64,000 bases of DNA from Enterobacteriaceae bacterium RIT714 (GTDB lineage Bacteria > Pseudomonadota > Gammaproteobacteria > Enterobacterales > Enterobacteriaceae): positions 62,001-126,000 of the forward strand of contig WJYB01000005.1 of the NCBI GenBank assembly GCA_009668015.1, given 5' to 3'. The first letter of the stretch is position 1. The number at the start of each line of letters is the position of its first letter. A program made the translations under genes and the position numbers. Positions 8,514 to 19,212 of the stretch are shown here, piece by piece. Under the pieces are notes generated by a model. It saw only the letters and a list, made by a program, of their open reading frames with translations. It did not search any database and was not told the DNA's origin.

Positions 8514-9292
8514 GCTTTTGCTTTATCGACACCCACTGCCACTTCGATTTTCCGCCGTTTGTCGGCGATGAAGCGCAGAGTATTGAGAAAGCAGCCTGCG
8601 CAGGGGTGCAGGCGATCATCGTGCCAGCCATTGAAGCGGCCAATTTCGAAAGGGTGCTTGAGTTGTCCCGATCCCACCGCGCACTGTACGCCGCGCTGGG
8701 CCTGCATCCCATTGTGGTGGAAACGCATCAGGATGCGCATCTGGAACAGCTGGAAGCGTGCATTCTCGCCGCCGGAAAAAAGCTGGTGGCGATCGGTGAG
8801 ATCGGTCTCGATCTCTATCGTGACGATCCGCAATTCGATCGCCAGCAGGCGCTTTTGGATGCGCAGCTAAAACTGGCTAAACGCCACGATCTGCCGGTGA
8901 TCCTCCACTCGAGACGCACTCACGACAAACTGGCGATGCACCTCAAACGCGCCGATCTGCCGCGAACCGGCGTGGTACACGGATTTTCCGGAAGCCTTCA
9001 ACAGGCGCAACGTTTTATTGAGCTTGGCTATAAAATCGGTGTCGGCGGGACGATCACTTATCCACGCGCCAGCAAAACGCGGGATGTCATGGCGCAACTG
9101 CCGCTTTCGTCACTGCTTCTGGAGACCGATGCGCCGGATATGCCCCTGAACGGTTTTCAGGGACAGCCCAATCGTCCGGAGCAGGCGGCGCGGGTCTTTG
9201 CGACGCTGTGCGAATTACGAGCTGAACCTGCAAAGGCGATCGCCGATGCACTGCTGCAAAACACCGAAGATCTCTTTGGCATAACGCTATAA
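8510..9292 (+). CDS. yjjV: TatD-family metal-dependent hydrolase YjjV
   Basis: A 260-residue TIM-barrel hydrolase of the TatD/YcfH/YjjV group. Metal ligands are visible as THCH at 8-11, the glutamate in GEIGLD, the histidine in ILHSRR, the histidine in VVHGFSG and the aspartate in LLETDAP. Family members are 3'-5' DNA exonucleases or deoxyribonucleases; the specific role of YjjV is not settled. It starts with GTG inside the yjjU stop region. The 3' end converges on yjjW and overlaps its end by 6 bp. Confidence 0.94.
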   Translation: MSFCFIDTHCHFDFPPFVGDEAQSIEKAACAGVQAIIVPAIEAANFERVLELSRSHRALYAALGLHPIVVETHQDAHLEQLEACILAAGKKLVAIGEIGLDLYRDDPQFDRQQALLDAQLKLAKRHDLPVILHSRRTHDKLAMHLKRADLPRTGVVHGFSGSLQQAQRFIELGYKIGVGGTITYPRASKTRDVMAQLPLSSLLLETDAPDMPLNGFQGQPNRPEQAARVFATLCELRAEPAKAIADALLQNTEDLFGITL

Positions 9293-10147
9293 ATAAAGCG
9301 CCGGGCGGATCACCCTGATCTGCCGTTTTTCCAGCGCTTGCGCCAGCGGTTCGACATCGTCAGCCGTGGCGCTACGCCATGAAGCCGCTTCACCATAAAC
9401 GCCGTGCGCATGAAACGCATTGATTCGTACCGGGACATCGCCCAGTGCGCGGATAAATGCGCTCAGGGGCCCCAGATGCTGCAGATAATCACTGTGTTCA
9501 GGAATAACCAGCAGGCGTAACTCTGCCAGCCGATGACGATCGGCCAGCCAGCGGATACTGTGTTTAATCTGCGGGTTTTCACGTCCGGTCAGGAAACGAT
9601 GATGCTCATTGTTCCACGCTTTCAGATCCAGCATGGCTCCCTCAAAAACCGGCAACAGATTTTGCCAGCCGGTTTCACTGAGTAGACCGTTACTGTCCAC
9701 CAGACAGGTTAAATGCTTTAGGGCCGCGTCGGCTTTCACCGCGTGAAACAGCGCCAGCAAAAACAACAGCTGGGTGGTGGCCTCGCCGCCGCTGACGGTA
9801 ATGCCTTCGATAAAGGGCGCCACCTTGCGGATCTGCCCGAGTATCTCCTCCACGCTAAAGCGCTGTGCCATCGGGGTCGCCTGGTGTGGACACAGGCGTA
9901 AACAGGTGTCGCAACTCTGACACGCCTTTTCCTGCCACCAGACGCGACCGGCCTGAATGCTCAGCGCATCGTGCGGACAATGTATGACGCAGTTGCCACA
10001 GTCATTGCAGCGACCGATTGTCCACGGATTGTGGCAGGTTTTGCAGCGCAGGTTACACCCCTGCAGGAACAGCGCCAGGCGGCTGCCCGGCCCGTCCACG
10101 CAGGAAAACGGGACAATCTGACTAACTAAAGCGCATCTGCTGTTCAT
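9287..10147 (-). CDS. yjjW: Glycyl-radical enzyme activase YjjW
   Basis: A 286-residue radical-SAM activating enzyme. The CX3CX2C cluster motif CNLRCKTC lies at 31-38 and binds the SAM-cleaving 4Fe-4S cluster. It is followed by two ferredoxin-like clusters (CNDCGNC..HCPH at about 48-59 and [11 protein letters not shown] at about 76-87). This is the insertion typical of PflA-type activases. It would install the glycyl radical on YjjI under anaerobic conditions. The gene overlaps the end of yjjI by 26 bp on the same strand, a strong sign that the two products work together. Confidence 0.93.
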   Translation of the reverse strand: MNSRCALVSQIVPFSCVDGPGSRLALFLQGCNLRCKTCHNPWTIGRCNDCGNCVIHCPHDALSIQAGRVWWQEKACQSCDTCLRLCPHQATPMAQRFSVEEILGQIRKVAPFIEGITVSGGEATTQLLFLLALFHAVKADAALKHLTCLVDSNGLLSETGWQNLLPVFEGAMLDLKAWNNEHHRFLTGRENPQIKHSIRWLADRHRLAELRLLVIPEHSDYLQHLGPLSAFIRALGDVPVRINAFHAHGVYGEAASWRSATADDVEPLAQALEKRQIRVIRPALYL

Positions 10148-11669
10148 GGCTGATCACCCGCGACTGACGTTCAAGGATTCGGGTATTTCGCGCAGCCTCT
10201 TCCCCAAGCCAGGTGGTGTTGGTGCGTGAACCCTCAGCACGATATTTTTCCAGATCTGACAAGCGCACCATATACCCGGTAACGCGCACCAGATCGTTCC
10301 CGGCGACATTAGCGGTAAACTCGCGCATACCTGCCCTGAACGCACCCAGGCAAAGCTGTACTACCGCCTGCGGATTACGTTTGATGGTTTCATCCAGCGT
10401 CAGAATATCGCTGATGCCGGACGTGTAGTGTTTGTGATGAGGGGCAACGGCCAGCAGATGGCTGATGGGGTCAGGTTCATCGCCATAGGGCAGGCGTGCT
10501 CCTGGCGTGGTGCCGGAATCGGAGCTGATACCCGACTGGGCATGCAGCATGGCGCGCTGCTTCCAGCCGTGTTTCACCGGCGTATTTTCAACAAATTCCG
10601 CGAGCTGTTCACTGATGCGATAACCCAGCGTATTGGCCTGCTCATCTTTGCCATATCGCCCGTCGAGACCGGCTTTTTCACACAGCGTATTCACGGCTTC
10701 AGCCAGGCCGTACATGCCAAACATCGGCACGAAACGATCTGCATCAATCAGCCCCTCTTTCACCAGGAAGCTATTCTCAAAGAAGCCGGATTGCTGATAA
10801 AGGAATTCACAGCGCGCATCAATGATCTCCATCTGCTGCTGACAGTAGTGCGGTAGCGTGCGGGTAAAGAAATCATCCACTGATTCACTGGCCTGCGCGA
10901 TGGCCTTGAGATTCAGGCGGACCAGCGTGCTGCCACCGCCCGCGAGCGGCAGGGAGTTGTAACAACTCACCACGCCATAACGACCTTTTGTGAAAATTTT
11001 ATCATTCATCGGGCCGTTGGAAATATGCGGTTTACTGCATTCGCAAATGTTTTTTGCCACCGTCAGTAGCAGATCGTCAGGGGTGATTTCCGGATCGTAA
11101 ATGAACGTGAGATTAGGCGCCACCTGCTTTAGCTCTGCATCTGCACGTAAAATCGCACGAGTAACGGGCGTATCCGCCGGGCCGATGTTGGCATGCATAA
11201 AGGCATCGGGCAGGGTTCTGTCGAGATAACGCCAGAAACGTTTTATTCGGCTATTAATGTCTTCTTGTGTTAGAATTCTAACATACGGTTGCAGCAACGC
11301 GTCGAGATGGCCGAGAAACACGGGCATGGATGTGACGGATGGAACATGGTGATAGAGGATAGTGAGTAATGAAAGGGCGTCATCAAGGTCTTTTGCCCCT
11401 TCCAGCTCTAACCACTCTGAGCCGTTTGCCAGGAACCTGGCGTAGTCCGGCAGAACGTAGCGTGGCTTGAAAGGCGCGTGACCTTCAAACATGTCGCAGA
11501 TGAAACCCTCGTCCAGCGCGGCACGAGCTGCGGATGAAAGGGAGGGATAGGGCAGATTGTTTTCCGCTTCCAGCGCCAGAAAATGGCGTTTTTGCTCAGG
11601 CGTCAGTACCGGGCTTGTCACAATTTGCTGGCAACGTTGTTGCATAGCATCGAGACCGGAGGTGGACAT
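10122..11669 (-). CDS. yjjI: Glycyl-radical enzyme YjjI (DUF3029), substrate unknown
   Basis: A 515-residue member of the YjjI/DUF3029 glycyl-radical group. The candidate thiyl-radical residue is C236 in [10 protein letters not shown], and the glycyl-radical motif RVTGYM puts the radical glycine near residue 465. It is followed by an unusually long tail of about 50 residues. At ~515 residues it is much shorter than PFL (~760). The reaction is not known. Position beside the deo operon is conserved in enterobacteria and hints at nucleoside or deoxyribose metabolism under anaerobiosis, but that is inference. The coding region also contains the upstream DeoR operator of deoP1. Translation starts after an aaggaagcg site. 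Confidence 0.93.
   Translation of the reverse strand: MSTSGLDAMQQRCQQIVTSPVLTPEQKRHFLALEAENNLPYPSLSSAARAALDEGFICDMFEGHAPFKPRYVLPDYARFLANGSEWLELEGAKDLDDALSLLTILYHHVPSVTSMPVFLGHLDALLQPYVRILTQEDINSRIKRFWRYLDRTLPDAFMHANIGPADTPVTRAILRADAELKQVAPNLTFIYDPEITPDDLLLTVAKNICECSKPHISNGPMNDKIFTKGRYGVVSCYNSLPLAGGGSTLVRLNLKAIAQASESVDDFFTRTLPHYCQQQMEIIDARCEFLYQQSGFFENSFLVKEGLIDADRFVPMFGMYGLAEAVNTLCEKAGLDGRYGKDEQANTLGYRISEQLAEFVENTPVKHGWKQRAMLHAQSGISSDSGTTPGARLPYGDEPDPISHLLAVAPHHKHYTSGISDILTLDETIKRNPQAVVQLCLGAFRAGMREFTANVAGNDLVRVTGYMVRLSDLEKYRAEGSRTNTTWLGEEAARNTRILERQSRVISHEQQMRFS
11268..11283. promoter_or_regulatory. DeoR operator (deoO1-like) inside yjjI
   Basis: A perfect 16-bp palindrome, TGTTAGAATTCTAACA, identical to the DeoR consensus. 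It is 601 bp upstream of the second operator, close to the 599-bp O1-O2 spacing known for E. coli deo, where DeoR loops DNA between deoP1 and deoP2. It lies in the coding sequence of the oppositely oriented yjjI. Confidence 0.85.
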
Positions 11670-11782
11670 GTTCGCTTCCTTATATTCTGCGGATGATGGG
11701 CAGATTGTAGGAAGTCATCACATCGGGTCTATTGATCAGACGTGGGTGATTGCTGTTTTAGTCAGCAGATTCAAGAGTAAAA

Positions 11783-11884
11783 TTTGAAGTTGATCTCATT
11801 ACAGTAATGCAAATTTGTACGCAGTTTTCATTAACTGTGATGAATGTCGAAGTGTGAATGCGGGTGAATGTTAGAATACTCACA
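11783..11884 (+). promoter_or_regulatory. deoP2: tandem CRP sites, DeoR operator and -10
   Basis: CRP-2 is TTTGA-N6-TCTCA (11783-11798) and CRP-1 is TGTGA-N6-TCGAA (11836-11851), starting 53 bp apart, as in E. coli deoP2. The CytR repressor normally sits between such sites. The DeoR operator TGTTAGAATACTCACA (11869-11884) differs from the consensus at two positions and contains the -10 TAGAAT (11872-11877). Transcription would begin near 11884, giving a short leader before deoC. The control logic is cAMP-CRP activation, CytR anti-activation and DeoR repression. Confidence 0.8.
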
Positions 11885-11930
11885 GACCCGCACGGTGAAA
11901 ATTTATACGGCGATGCCGTTGGAGAATGTT

Positions 11931-12710
11931 ATGACTGATTTAACCGCAAGCAGCCTGCGCGCGTTGAAACTGATGGACCTGACCACCCTGAACGATGACG
12001 ACACCAATGAAAAAGTGATCGCATTGTGTCATCAGGCGAAAACGCCAGTAGGCAACACTGCCGCTATCTGTATCTACCCGCGTTTTATCCCGATTGCACG
12101 TAAGACTCTGAAAGAGCAGGGCACGCCGGATGTGCGCATCGCCACTGTGACAAACTTCCCACACGGTAACGACGACATCGAGATCGCGCTGGCAGAAACT
12201 CGCGCGGCGATCGCCTACGGTGCCGATGAAGTTGACGTGGTGTTCCCGTACCGCGCGCTGATCGCCGGCAACGAGCAGGTCGGTTTTGATCTGGTGAAAG
12301 CGTGTAAAGACGCCTGTGCTGAAGCAAACGTATTGCTGAAAGTGATCATCGAAACCGGTGAGCTGAAAGAAGAGCGGCTTATTCGTCAAGCGTCTGAAAT
12401 CTCTATCAAAGCCGGTGCGGATTTCATCAAAACGTCTACCGGTAAAGTGCCGGTCAATGCCACGCCGGAAAGCGCACGCATCATGATGGAAGTGATTCGC
12501 GACATGGGCGTTTCTAAAACCGTTGGTTTCAAACCTGCGGGTGGCGTGCGTACTGCAGAAGACGCGCAGCAGTTCCTGGCTATCGCTGACGATCTGTTTG
12601 GCGCCGACTGGGCTGATTCCCGTCACTACCGCTTTGGCGCATCCAGCCTGCTGGCAAGCCTGCTAAAAGCGCTGGGTCACGGCGACGGTAAGAGCGCAAG
12701 CAGCTACTAA
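11931..12710 (+). CDS. deoC: Deoxyribose-phosphate aldolase
   Basis: Cleaves 2-deoxyribose 5-phosphate to acetaldehyde and glyceraldehyde 3-phosphate, the last step of deoxynucleoside catabolism. The 259-residue TIM-barrel class I aldolase has the Schiff-base lysine at K167 (DFIKTSTGK) and a second essential lysine in the GFKPAGG loop near 201. The ATG at 11931 follows a ggagaatgtt site and gives the family N-terminus [16 protein letters not shown]. An upstream in-frame ATG at 11868 precedes the predicted transcription start and is rejected. First gene of deoCABD. Confidence 0.98.
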   Translation: MTDLTASSLRALKLMDLTTLNDDDTNEKVIALCHQAKTPVGNTAAICIYPRFIPIARKTLKEQGTPDVRIATVTNFPHGNDDIEIALAETRAAIAYGADEVDVVFPYRALIAGNEQVGFDLVKACKDACAEANVLLKVIIETGELKEERLIRQASEISIKAGADFIKTSTGKVPVNATPESARIMMEVIRDMGVSKTVGFKPAGGVRTAEDAQQFLAIADDLFGADWADSRHYRFGASSLLASLLKALGHGDGKSASSY

Positions 12711-12711
12711 T

Positions 12712-12834
12712 TACTCGTCATATTTCAGGCCGCAGGTGTTTTGGCTGCACTCTCTCACCCCAGTGACTTACCTGTGTAAGCTCCTGGGGGATTCGCTCCT
12801 TTGCCGCCCTCCTGCAACTCGAATTATTAAGAGT
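12712..12834. repeat. ERIC element between deoC and deoA
   Basis: About 123 bp with the ERIC (IRU) outline. It opens TACTCGTCATATTTCA, has the central inverted repeat CACCCCAGTGACTTAC...GTAAGCTCCTGGGGG, and closes CCTGCAACTCGAATTATT. It lies within the deo operon, so it is transcribed and would fold in the polycistronic mRNA. It is slightly diverged at the left end (GGCCGCAGGTG instead of the usual AGTTGCATGTG). Confidence 0.88.
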
Positions 12835-12845
12835 AAAATTTTCTC

Positions 12846-12865
12846 GCGGCGGGTTTATCCGCCGC
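12846..12865 (+). other. Intercistronic hairpin before deoA
   Basis: GCGGCGG (12846-12852) pairs with CCGCCGC (12859-12865) around GTTTAT. There is no U-run, so it is not a terminator. It sits 27 bp before the deoA start and may protect mRNA ends or tune deoA expression. Confidence 0.5.
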
Positions 12866-12892
12866 ATTTAACCTGATTCCTCGGGGGTTACC

Positions 12893-14215
12893 GTGTTTCT
12901 CGCACAAGAAATTATTCGTAAAAAACGTGATGGTCATGCATTAAGCGACGAAGAGATCCGCTTCTTTATCAACGGTATTCGTGACAACACCATCTCTGAA
13001 GGGCAGATTGCCGCCCTGGCGATGACCATTTTCTTCCACGATATGGCGATGCCGGAACGTGTCTCGCTGACCATGGCGATGCGGGATTCAGGGACCGTCC
13101 TGGACTGGAAAAGTCTTAACCTCAACGGCCCGATTGTGGACAAACACTCCACCGGCGGCGTGGGTGATGTGACATCGCTGATGCTTGGCCCAATGGTGGC
13201 GGCATGCGGCGGCTATATCCCGATGATCTCCGGGCGTGGCCTGGGCCATACCGGCGGCACGCTCGATAAACTGGAAGCCATTCCGGGCTTCGATATCTTC
13301 CCGGATGACCAGCGCTTCCGCGACATTATTAAGGATGTTGGTGTGGCGATTATCGGCCAGACCAGCTCTCTTGCTCCGGCAGATAAACGTTTTTATGCCA
13401 CCCGTGATATCACCGCGACAGTCGATTCTATCCCGCTGATTACCGCCTCGATCCTCGCCAAAAAGCTGGCGGAAGGCCTGGATGCGCTGGTGATGGACGT
13501 GAAAGTGGGCAGTGGCGCATTCATGCCAACCTACGAACTCTCTGCGGCACTGGCTGAAGCGATTGTTGGCGTGGCCAACGGCGCGGGCGTACGTACAACT
13601 GCGCTGCTCACCGATATGAATCAGGTGCTGGCCTCAAGTGCGGGTAACGCGGTTGAAGTGCGCGAAGCGGTGCAATTCCTGACCGGTGAATACCGAAATC
13701 CACGTCTGTTCGACGTCACGATGGCGCTGTGCGTTGAGATGCTGATCTCCGGCAAGCTTGCCAAAGACGACGCCGAGGCGCGCGCTAAACTGCAGGCAGG
13801 TCTCGATAACGGCAAAGCGGCTGATATCTTTGGTCGCATGGTTGCGGCCCAAAAAGGCCCGACCGATTTCGTCGAAAATTACGCAAAATACTTACCGACC
13901 GCGACGCTCAGCAAAGCGGTTTACGCCGATACTGAAGGCTTTGTCTCCGCGATGGATACCCGTGCGCTGGGCATGGCTGTTGTCTCGATGGGCGGCGGAC
14001 GTCGTCAGGCTTCGGACACTATTGATTACAGCGTCGGCTTTACCGATATGGCCCGTCTGGGCGATAGCATTGACGGGCAGCGTCCGCTGGCGGTGATCCA
14101 CGCGAAAGACGAAGCCAGCTGGCAGGAAGCGGCCAAAGCGGTGAAAGCGGCCATTAAACTTGACGACACAGCTCCCGAAACCACACCAACCGTCTATCGT
14201 CGTATCACCGAATAG
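12893..14215 (+). CDS. deoA: Thymidine phosphorylase
   Basis: Phosphorolyses thymidine to thymine and 2-deoxyribose 1-phosphate. The 440-residue dimeric enzyme begins [21 protein letters not shown] (small alpha domain). The phosphate and thymidine-binding signature is [16 protein letters not shown] near residues 113-128, and KHSTGGVGD lies near 84. Length equals that of E. coli DeoA. It starts with GTG after a cctcgggggttacc leader with a weak ribosome site. Second gene of the deo operon, downstream of the ERIC insertion. Confidence 0.98.
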   Translation: MFLAQEIIRKKRDGHALSDEEIRFFINGIRDNTISEGQIAALAMTIFFHDMAMPERVSLTMAMRDSGTVLDWKSLNLNGPIVDKHSTGGVGDVTSLMLGPMVAACGGYIPMISGRGLGHTGGTLDKLEAIPGFDIFPDDQRFRDIIKDVGVAIIGQTSSLAPADKRFYATRDITATVDSIPLITASILAKKLAEGLDALVMDVKVGSGAFMPTYELSAALAEAIVGVANGAGVRTTALLTDMNQVLASSAGNAVEVREAVQFLTGEYRNPRLFDVTMALCVEMLISGKLAKDDAEARAKLQAGLDNGKAADIFGRMVAAQKGPTDFVENYAKYLPTATLSKAVYADTEGFVSAMDTRALGMAVVSMGGGRRQASDTIDYSVGFTDMARLGDSIDGQRPLAVIHAKDEASWQEAAKAVKAAIKLDDTAPETTPTVYRRITE

Positions 14216-14262
14216 CGGTATACTGATCTGATCGGTTTTTTATGAATTTTTGAAGCACATAA

Positions 14263-15501
<1,239 letters not shown>

Positions 15502-15508
15502 ACACACA

Positions 15509-15603
15509 GGGTGCGGCCTGATGTCCTCACCCCAACCCTCTCCCACGGGAAACATGGGTGCGGCCTGATGCCCTCACCCCAACCCTCTCCCACAGGGAGA
15601 GGG
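15509..15603. repeat. Tandem pair of CCCTCTCCC repeats between deoB and deoD
   Basis: Two direct copies of a 47-bp unit beginning GGGTGCGGCCTGATG (15509 and 15556). Each runs into CCTCACCCCAACCCTCTCCCAC. The first copy ends in a degraded arm (GGGAAACAT). The second ends in a perfect hairpin CCCTCTCCC-ACA-GGGAGAGGG (15583-15603). Related units occur at four other places in the window. Confidence 0.8.
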
Positions 15604-15629
15604 GGATATTAAATGAAAAGGATCTGAAG

Positions 15630-16352
15630 ATGGCAACTCCTCACATTAATGCAGAAATGGGCGATTTCGCGGACGTAGTTTTAATGCCGGGCGACCCGCT
15701 GCGCGCGAAGCACATTGCTGAAACCTTCCTTGAAGACGTGCGTGAAGTGAACAACGTGCGCGGCATGCTGGGCTTCACCGGTACTTATAAAGGCCGCAAA
15801 ATTTCTGTCATGGGTCACGGTATGGGTATCCCGTCCTGCTCCATCTACACCAAAGAGCTGATCACCGATTTCGGCGTGAAGAAAATCATCCGCGTGGGCT
15901 CTTGCGGTGCGGTGCGTATGGACGTGAAACTGCGTGATGTGGTGATCGGCATGGGTGCTTGCACCGATTCCAAAGTGAACCGTATGCGTTTCAAAGATCA
16001 CGACTTTGCGGCGATTGCTGACTTCGGCATGGTGCGTAACGCGGTTGATGCGGCGAAAGCGCTGGGCGTTGATGCTCGCGTGGGTAACATCTTCTCTGCA
16101 GACCTGTTCTACTCTCCGGACGGCGGCGAAATGTTCGACGTGATGGAAAAATACGGCATCCTGGGCGTGGAAATGGAAGCGGCGGGCATCTACGGTGTTG
16201 CCGCTGAGTTTGGCGCGAAAGCGCTGACCATCTGCACCGTGTCTGACCACATCCGTACTCACGAGCAGACCACTGCCGCTGAACGTCAGACCACGTTCAA
16301 CGATATGATTAAAATCGCGCTGGAATCCGTTCTGCTGGGCGATAAAGAGTAA
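15630..16352 (+). CDS. deoD: Purine nucleoside phosphorylase (DeoD type)
   Basis: Phosphorolyses purine (deoxy)ribonucleosides to free base and pentose 1-phosphate; last gene of deoCABD. The 240-residue hexameric NP-I family protein shows [13 protein letters not shown] at about 20-32, RVGSCGAV near 87-94 and the nucleoside-binding [12 protein letters not shown] near 180. It has one residue more than the 239 of E. coli, an extra glycine in SPDGGEMFD. The start at 15630 ([15 protein letters not shown]) is the family N-terminus. The in-frame extension from 15558 is encoded by the upstream repeat and is rejected. Confidence 0.98.
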   Translation: MATPHINAEMGDFADVVLMPGDPLRAKHIAETFLEDVREVNNVRGMLGFTGTYKGRKISVMGHGMGIPSCSIYTKELITDFGVKKIIRVGSCGAVRMDVKLRDVVIGMGACTDSKVNRMRFKDHDFAAIADFGMVRNAVDAAKALGVDARVGNIFSADLFYSPDGGEMFDVMEKYGILGVEMEAAGIYGVAAEFGAKALTICTVSDHIRTHEQTTAAERQTTFNDMIKIALESVLLGDKE

Positions 16353-16368
16353 TTTTCTCTCTTTCCCT

Positions 16369-16389
16369 CCCTCTCCCTGTGGGAGAGGG
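16369..16389. repeat. CCCTCTCCC palindrome between deoD and lplA
   Basis: CCCTCTCCC (16369-16377), loop TGT, GGGAGAGGG (16381-16389), followed by CGGGGTGAGGGCATCAGCGCGCA. It is the same family as the deoB-deoD repeat in the opposite orientation (GGTGAGGGC flank on the right). It lies between convergent genes and may act as a transcript end for both strands, though neither side has a U-run. Confidence 0.75.
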
Positions 16390-16414
16390 GCGGGGTGAGG
16401 GCATCAGCGCGCAT

Positions 16415-17431
16415 CTAGCGAACGGCCTGGGCAATCCATTGTGACAGTTCTCTCAGCTCCGCTTCCTGCTCCGGGAAATCCCCTAACAGCGCGTCGCACT
16501 CCTGCTGCAGACTCTCCGCGCGATACAAACAGCCCTGTAAACGAGCTGCCAGCGCTTCCAGCGGTGCCGGGTTCAGGCTATCGGTAAATACCTGCGTACG
16601 GGTGATAATGCCTCGTTCAACGTCGAAATGCAGCTCTACGCCACCCCAGGTAAACCGCTCATCCAGCAGATGTGAAAACGCCGGCGCCTGGCCAAAGTTC
16701 CATTCCCAGCTACTCTGACGGGCAAATGTCTCGGCAAAATTAGGCAGGTCCGGCGTTTTGTCGGGGGAGATGACCTCCGCTTCAACGCGTTCGCCATAGT
16801 GTTCAAAGAACGCCTCGCGGATCGCCACGCAGATTTGCTCATGGGTGATCCCAGGCAGCAGTTCCACCAGGTTGGCCACGCGACCGCGCACCGAGGTAAT
16901 ACCCTTGGCCTGCAGCTTTTTCTTGTCCGGATTGAGATAGTTCGCCAGACGGCTTAAATCCGCATTGAGCAGCAGCGTACCGTGATGAAAACCGCGATCT
17001 TTAGTTTCGCGATACGCCGAGCCGGAGACTTTGCGATCGCCTTCAGCCGTTTTGACCACCAGATCGTTGCGCCCGGAGGCTTCCGCCGTGACGCCGAGTG
17101 AATTCAGCGCATTGAGCACAATCGCAGTGGAGATGGTTTTATCGTATTCCGGTTTACCGGCCATAAAGGTAAAGCAGGTGTTGCCGAGATCGTGGAACAC
17201 CGCGCCGCCACCGCTGCTGCGCCGTGCGAGGCGCACATGGTCTTCTTCCATACGCCGCGTATTACACTCTTTCCACGGGTTTTGCGCGCGGCCAATCACC
17301 ACCGTGTCGGCGTTGCGCCAGAGGAACAATACGCGTTGGGTGGCGGGCATCTGGCGGAAGATGCACTCTTCCACTGCGAGATTAAACCAGGGATCGTAAG
17401 AGTCAGAGATGAGCAGGCGTAACGTCGTCAT
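16415..17431 (-). CDS. lplA: Lipoate-protein ligase A
   Basis: Activates exogenous lipoate with ATP and transfers it to lipoyl domains of PDH, OGDH and GcvH. The 338-residue protein has the lipoate-binding [15 protein letters not shown] signature near 70-84 and the conserved lysine in [23 protein letters not shown]. The C-terminal accessory domain of the E. coli type is present, and length is identical to E. coli LplA. It lies 39 bp downstream of ytjB on the same strand, probably one transcript. Confidence 0.97.
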   Translation of the reverse strand: MTTLRLLISDSYDPWFNLAVEECIFRQMPATQRVLFLWRNADTVVIGRAQNPWKECNTRRMEEDHVRLARRSSGGGAVFHDLGNTCFTFMAGKPEYDKTISTAIVLNALNSLGVTAEASGRNDLVVKTAEGDRKVSGSAYRETKDRGFHHGTLLLNADLSRLANYLNPDKKKLQAKGITSVRGRVANLVELLPGITHEQICVAIREAFFEHYGERVEAEVISPDKTPDLPNFAETFARQSSWEWNFGQAPAFSHLLDERFTWGGVELHFDVERGIITRTQVFTDSLNPAPLEALAARLQGCLYRAESLQQECDALLGDFPEQEAELRELSQWIAQAVR

Positions 17432-17470
17432 GGCAGATTTCCTTTTCCGAATCGTTCGCCTACTTTACCA

Positions 17471-18115
17471 CTAATCTTTCTTCTCGCTCTCTTCCTCTTC
17501 GGGCACCGATTTACTGGCCGTCAGCAGGAAAGGCGACTGCTGCCAGCGTGTGCGTTTGCCCTGCAGCAGCGTTCGCGTCAGCACCACGCCGATGGCCAGA
17601 GAAAGCAATAGCATCAGGCGCAGAATATTGGTGGTATTATCCACTTGTTTTGCTTCAGTCGGCAGCGTGTGGGTATCGAGCGTCAGGCGCAAATAGCCCA
17701 GTGGACCATTTTTGCCCTGAATCGGCTCAACGATCTGCTGATTAAAGTAACCGCCCGCCTTTTTGCCATCTAATGCCAGCCGATCGCGGACGTCGACATG
17801 CTCACCGGACCGCGCGATCAGATCGCCTTGTTCGTCATACACGCCAGCATCCAGAATGCGGCTATTTTCCGTAATTTGCCGCAATACCTGAGCTATTCGT
17901 TTGTCGTCAGGCGTCTCGGTACGCATCGCCGGGGCGATGGTCAGCGTCACCTGACGGGCCAGAGTACGGGCCAGCTCTTCGAGCTGTGGATTACGTTGTC
18001 GTTGATGATTCTGGCTAAACCAGGATGCCCCTTGCATCAACGCGACCAGAAGTGCGAGGCAGGAAAGGACAATCACTGCACGATGAAGCCGGAATTTCAG
18101 TTTTGCGCGAGCCAT
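17471..18115 (-). CDS. ytjB: Inner-membrane protein YtjB (SMP)
   Basis: A 214-residue membrane protein with an N-terminal helix (about 13-31), a periplasmic domain (about 35-158), a second helix (about 160-178) and a short acidic cytoplasmic tail ending SVPEEEESEKKD. It matches the SMP/YtjB family located divergently from serB in enterobacteria. The periplasmic part resembles a single-Cache-like sensor (RILDAGVYDEQGDLIARSGEHVDVRDRL), but no signalling domain follows. Function is unknown. Confidence 0.88.
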   Translation of the reverse strand: MARAKLKFRLHRAVIVLSCLALLVALMQGASWFSQNHQRQRNPQLEELARTLARQVTLTIAPAMRTETPDDKRIAQVLRQITENSRILDAGVYDEQGDLIARSGEHVDVRDRLALDGKKAGGYFNQQIVEPIQGKNGPLGYLRLTLDTHTLPTEAKQVDNTTNILRLMLLLSLAIGVVLTRTLLQGKRTRWQQSPFLLTASKSVPEEEESEKKD

Positions 18116-18232
18116 ATTCCACCTGCTGAAAATTTACGGCTTAATGTTGCCAGAAGTGATGGTTACAGGGTAGCCTCATGCGTTATTTTCCCCCTGGAAC
18201 CTTCCGGCGCGAACCAATTTACAGGAGCTTCA

Positions 18233-19201
18233 ATGCCGAACATTACCTGGTGTGACCTGACCGATGATGTCTCTTTATGGCCAGGATTGCCGCTCTCTTT
18301 AAGTGGTGATGAGGTCATGCCTCTGGACTACCATGCAGGGCGTAGCGGTTGGCTACTGTATGGACGCGGTCTGGATAAACAACGCCTTACCCAATATCAA
18401 ACGAAGCTCGGCGCGGCGATGGTGATCGTGGCGGCCTGGTGTGTGGAAGACTATCAGGTGCTGCGTCTGGCCGGTTCGCTGACGCAGCGCGCGACCCGTC
18501 TGGCGCACGATGCCGGGCTGGACGTTGCTCCGCTGGGTAAAATCCCACATCTGAAAACGCCGGGCCTGCTGGTCATGGATATGGATTCAACCGCCATTCA
18601 GATCGAGTGCATTGATGAACTCGCCAAACTGGCCGGAAGTGGCGAAATGGTAGCGGAAGTGACCGAGCGCGCGATGCGCGGCGAGTTAGATTTTGCACAG
18701 AGCCTGAAGCAACGTGTTGCGACCCTGAAAGGGGCGGATGCGAATATTTTACGTCAGGTGCGCGATGAATTGCCGCTGATGCCGGGTCTCACTCAACTGG
18801 TGCTCAAGCTGGAAACGCTGGGCTGGAAGGTGGCGATTGCGTCTGGTGGGTTTACCTTCTTCGCCGATTATTTGCGCGACAAACTGCGCCTGACGACGGT
18901 GGTCGCCAACGAGCTGGAAATCATGGACGGCAAACTGACCGGCCAGGTGATTGGCGATATCGTTGACGCCCAGTACAAAGCCAATACGCTAACCCGTTTG
19001 GCTGAGAAGTACGAAATTCCCGTCATGCAGACGGTGGCCATTGGCGATGGTGCGAACGATCTGCCGATGATCAAAGTCGCGGGACTGGGCATCGCTTATC
19101 ATGCCAAGCCTAAAGTGAATGAAAAGACTGAAGTCACCATCCGTCATGCTGACCTGATGGGGGTGTTTTGCATCCTGTCCGGCAGCGTGAATCAGAAATA
19201 A
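18233..19201 (+). CDS. serB: Phosphoserine phosphatase
   Basis: Hydrolyses O-phosphoserine to serine, the last step of serine biosynthesis. The 322-residue protein has an N-terminal ACT-like region (about 1-105). The HAD domain follows, with nucleophile motif DMDST at 116-120, ASGGF for motif II and AIGDGANDLPM for motifs III/IV. The start at 18233 (MPNITWCDL) follows an acaggagctt site and matches E. coli length. The in-frame upstream extension overlaps the divergent ytjB and is not credible. radA follows after 11 bp. Confidence 0.98.
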   Translation: MPNITWCDLTDDVSLWPGLPLSLSGDEVMPLDYHAGRSGWLLYGRGLDKQRLTQYQTKLGAAMVIVAAWCVEDYQVLRLAGSLTQRATRLAHDAGLDVAPLGKIPHLKTPGLLVMDMDSTAIQIECIDELAKLAGSGEMVAEVTERAMRGELDFAQSLKQRVATLKGADANILRQVRDELPLMPGLTQLVLKLETLGWKVAIASGGFTFFADYLRDKLRLTTVVANELEIMDGKLTGQVIGDIVDAQYKANTLTRLAEKYEIPVMQTVAIGDGANDLPMIKVAGLGIAYHAKPKVNEKTEVTIRHADLMGVFCILSGSVNQK

Positions 19202-19212
19202 AGAGGTACACC

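Noticed and set aside
10954-10968. GAGTTGT-A-ACAACTC palindrome as a third DeoR operator (OE)
   Set aside because: It is a clean palindrome upstream of deoO1, but its half-site does not match TGTTAGAA and its distance (about 314 bp from O1) is not that remembered for OE. It is probably chance inside yjjI.
11721-11745. FNR site for yjjI (TTGATCAGAC near 11732)
   Set aside because: Only one half-site TTGAT/ATCAA is present; the second half does not match, so anaerobic FNR control cannot be claimed from sequence.
15558-15629. 24-residue N-terminal extension of DeoD
   Set aside because: It is encoded by the CCCTCACCCC repeat and absent from the family; the start at 15630 has the conserved N-terminus.
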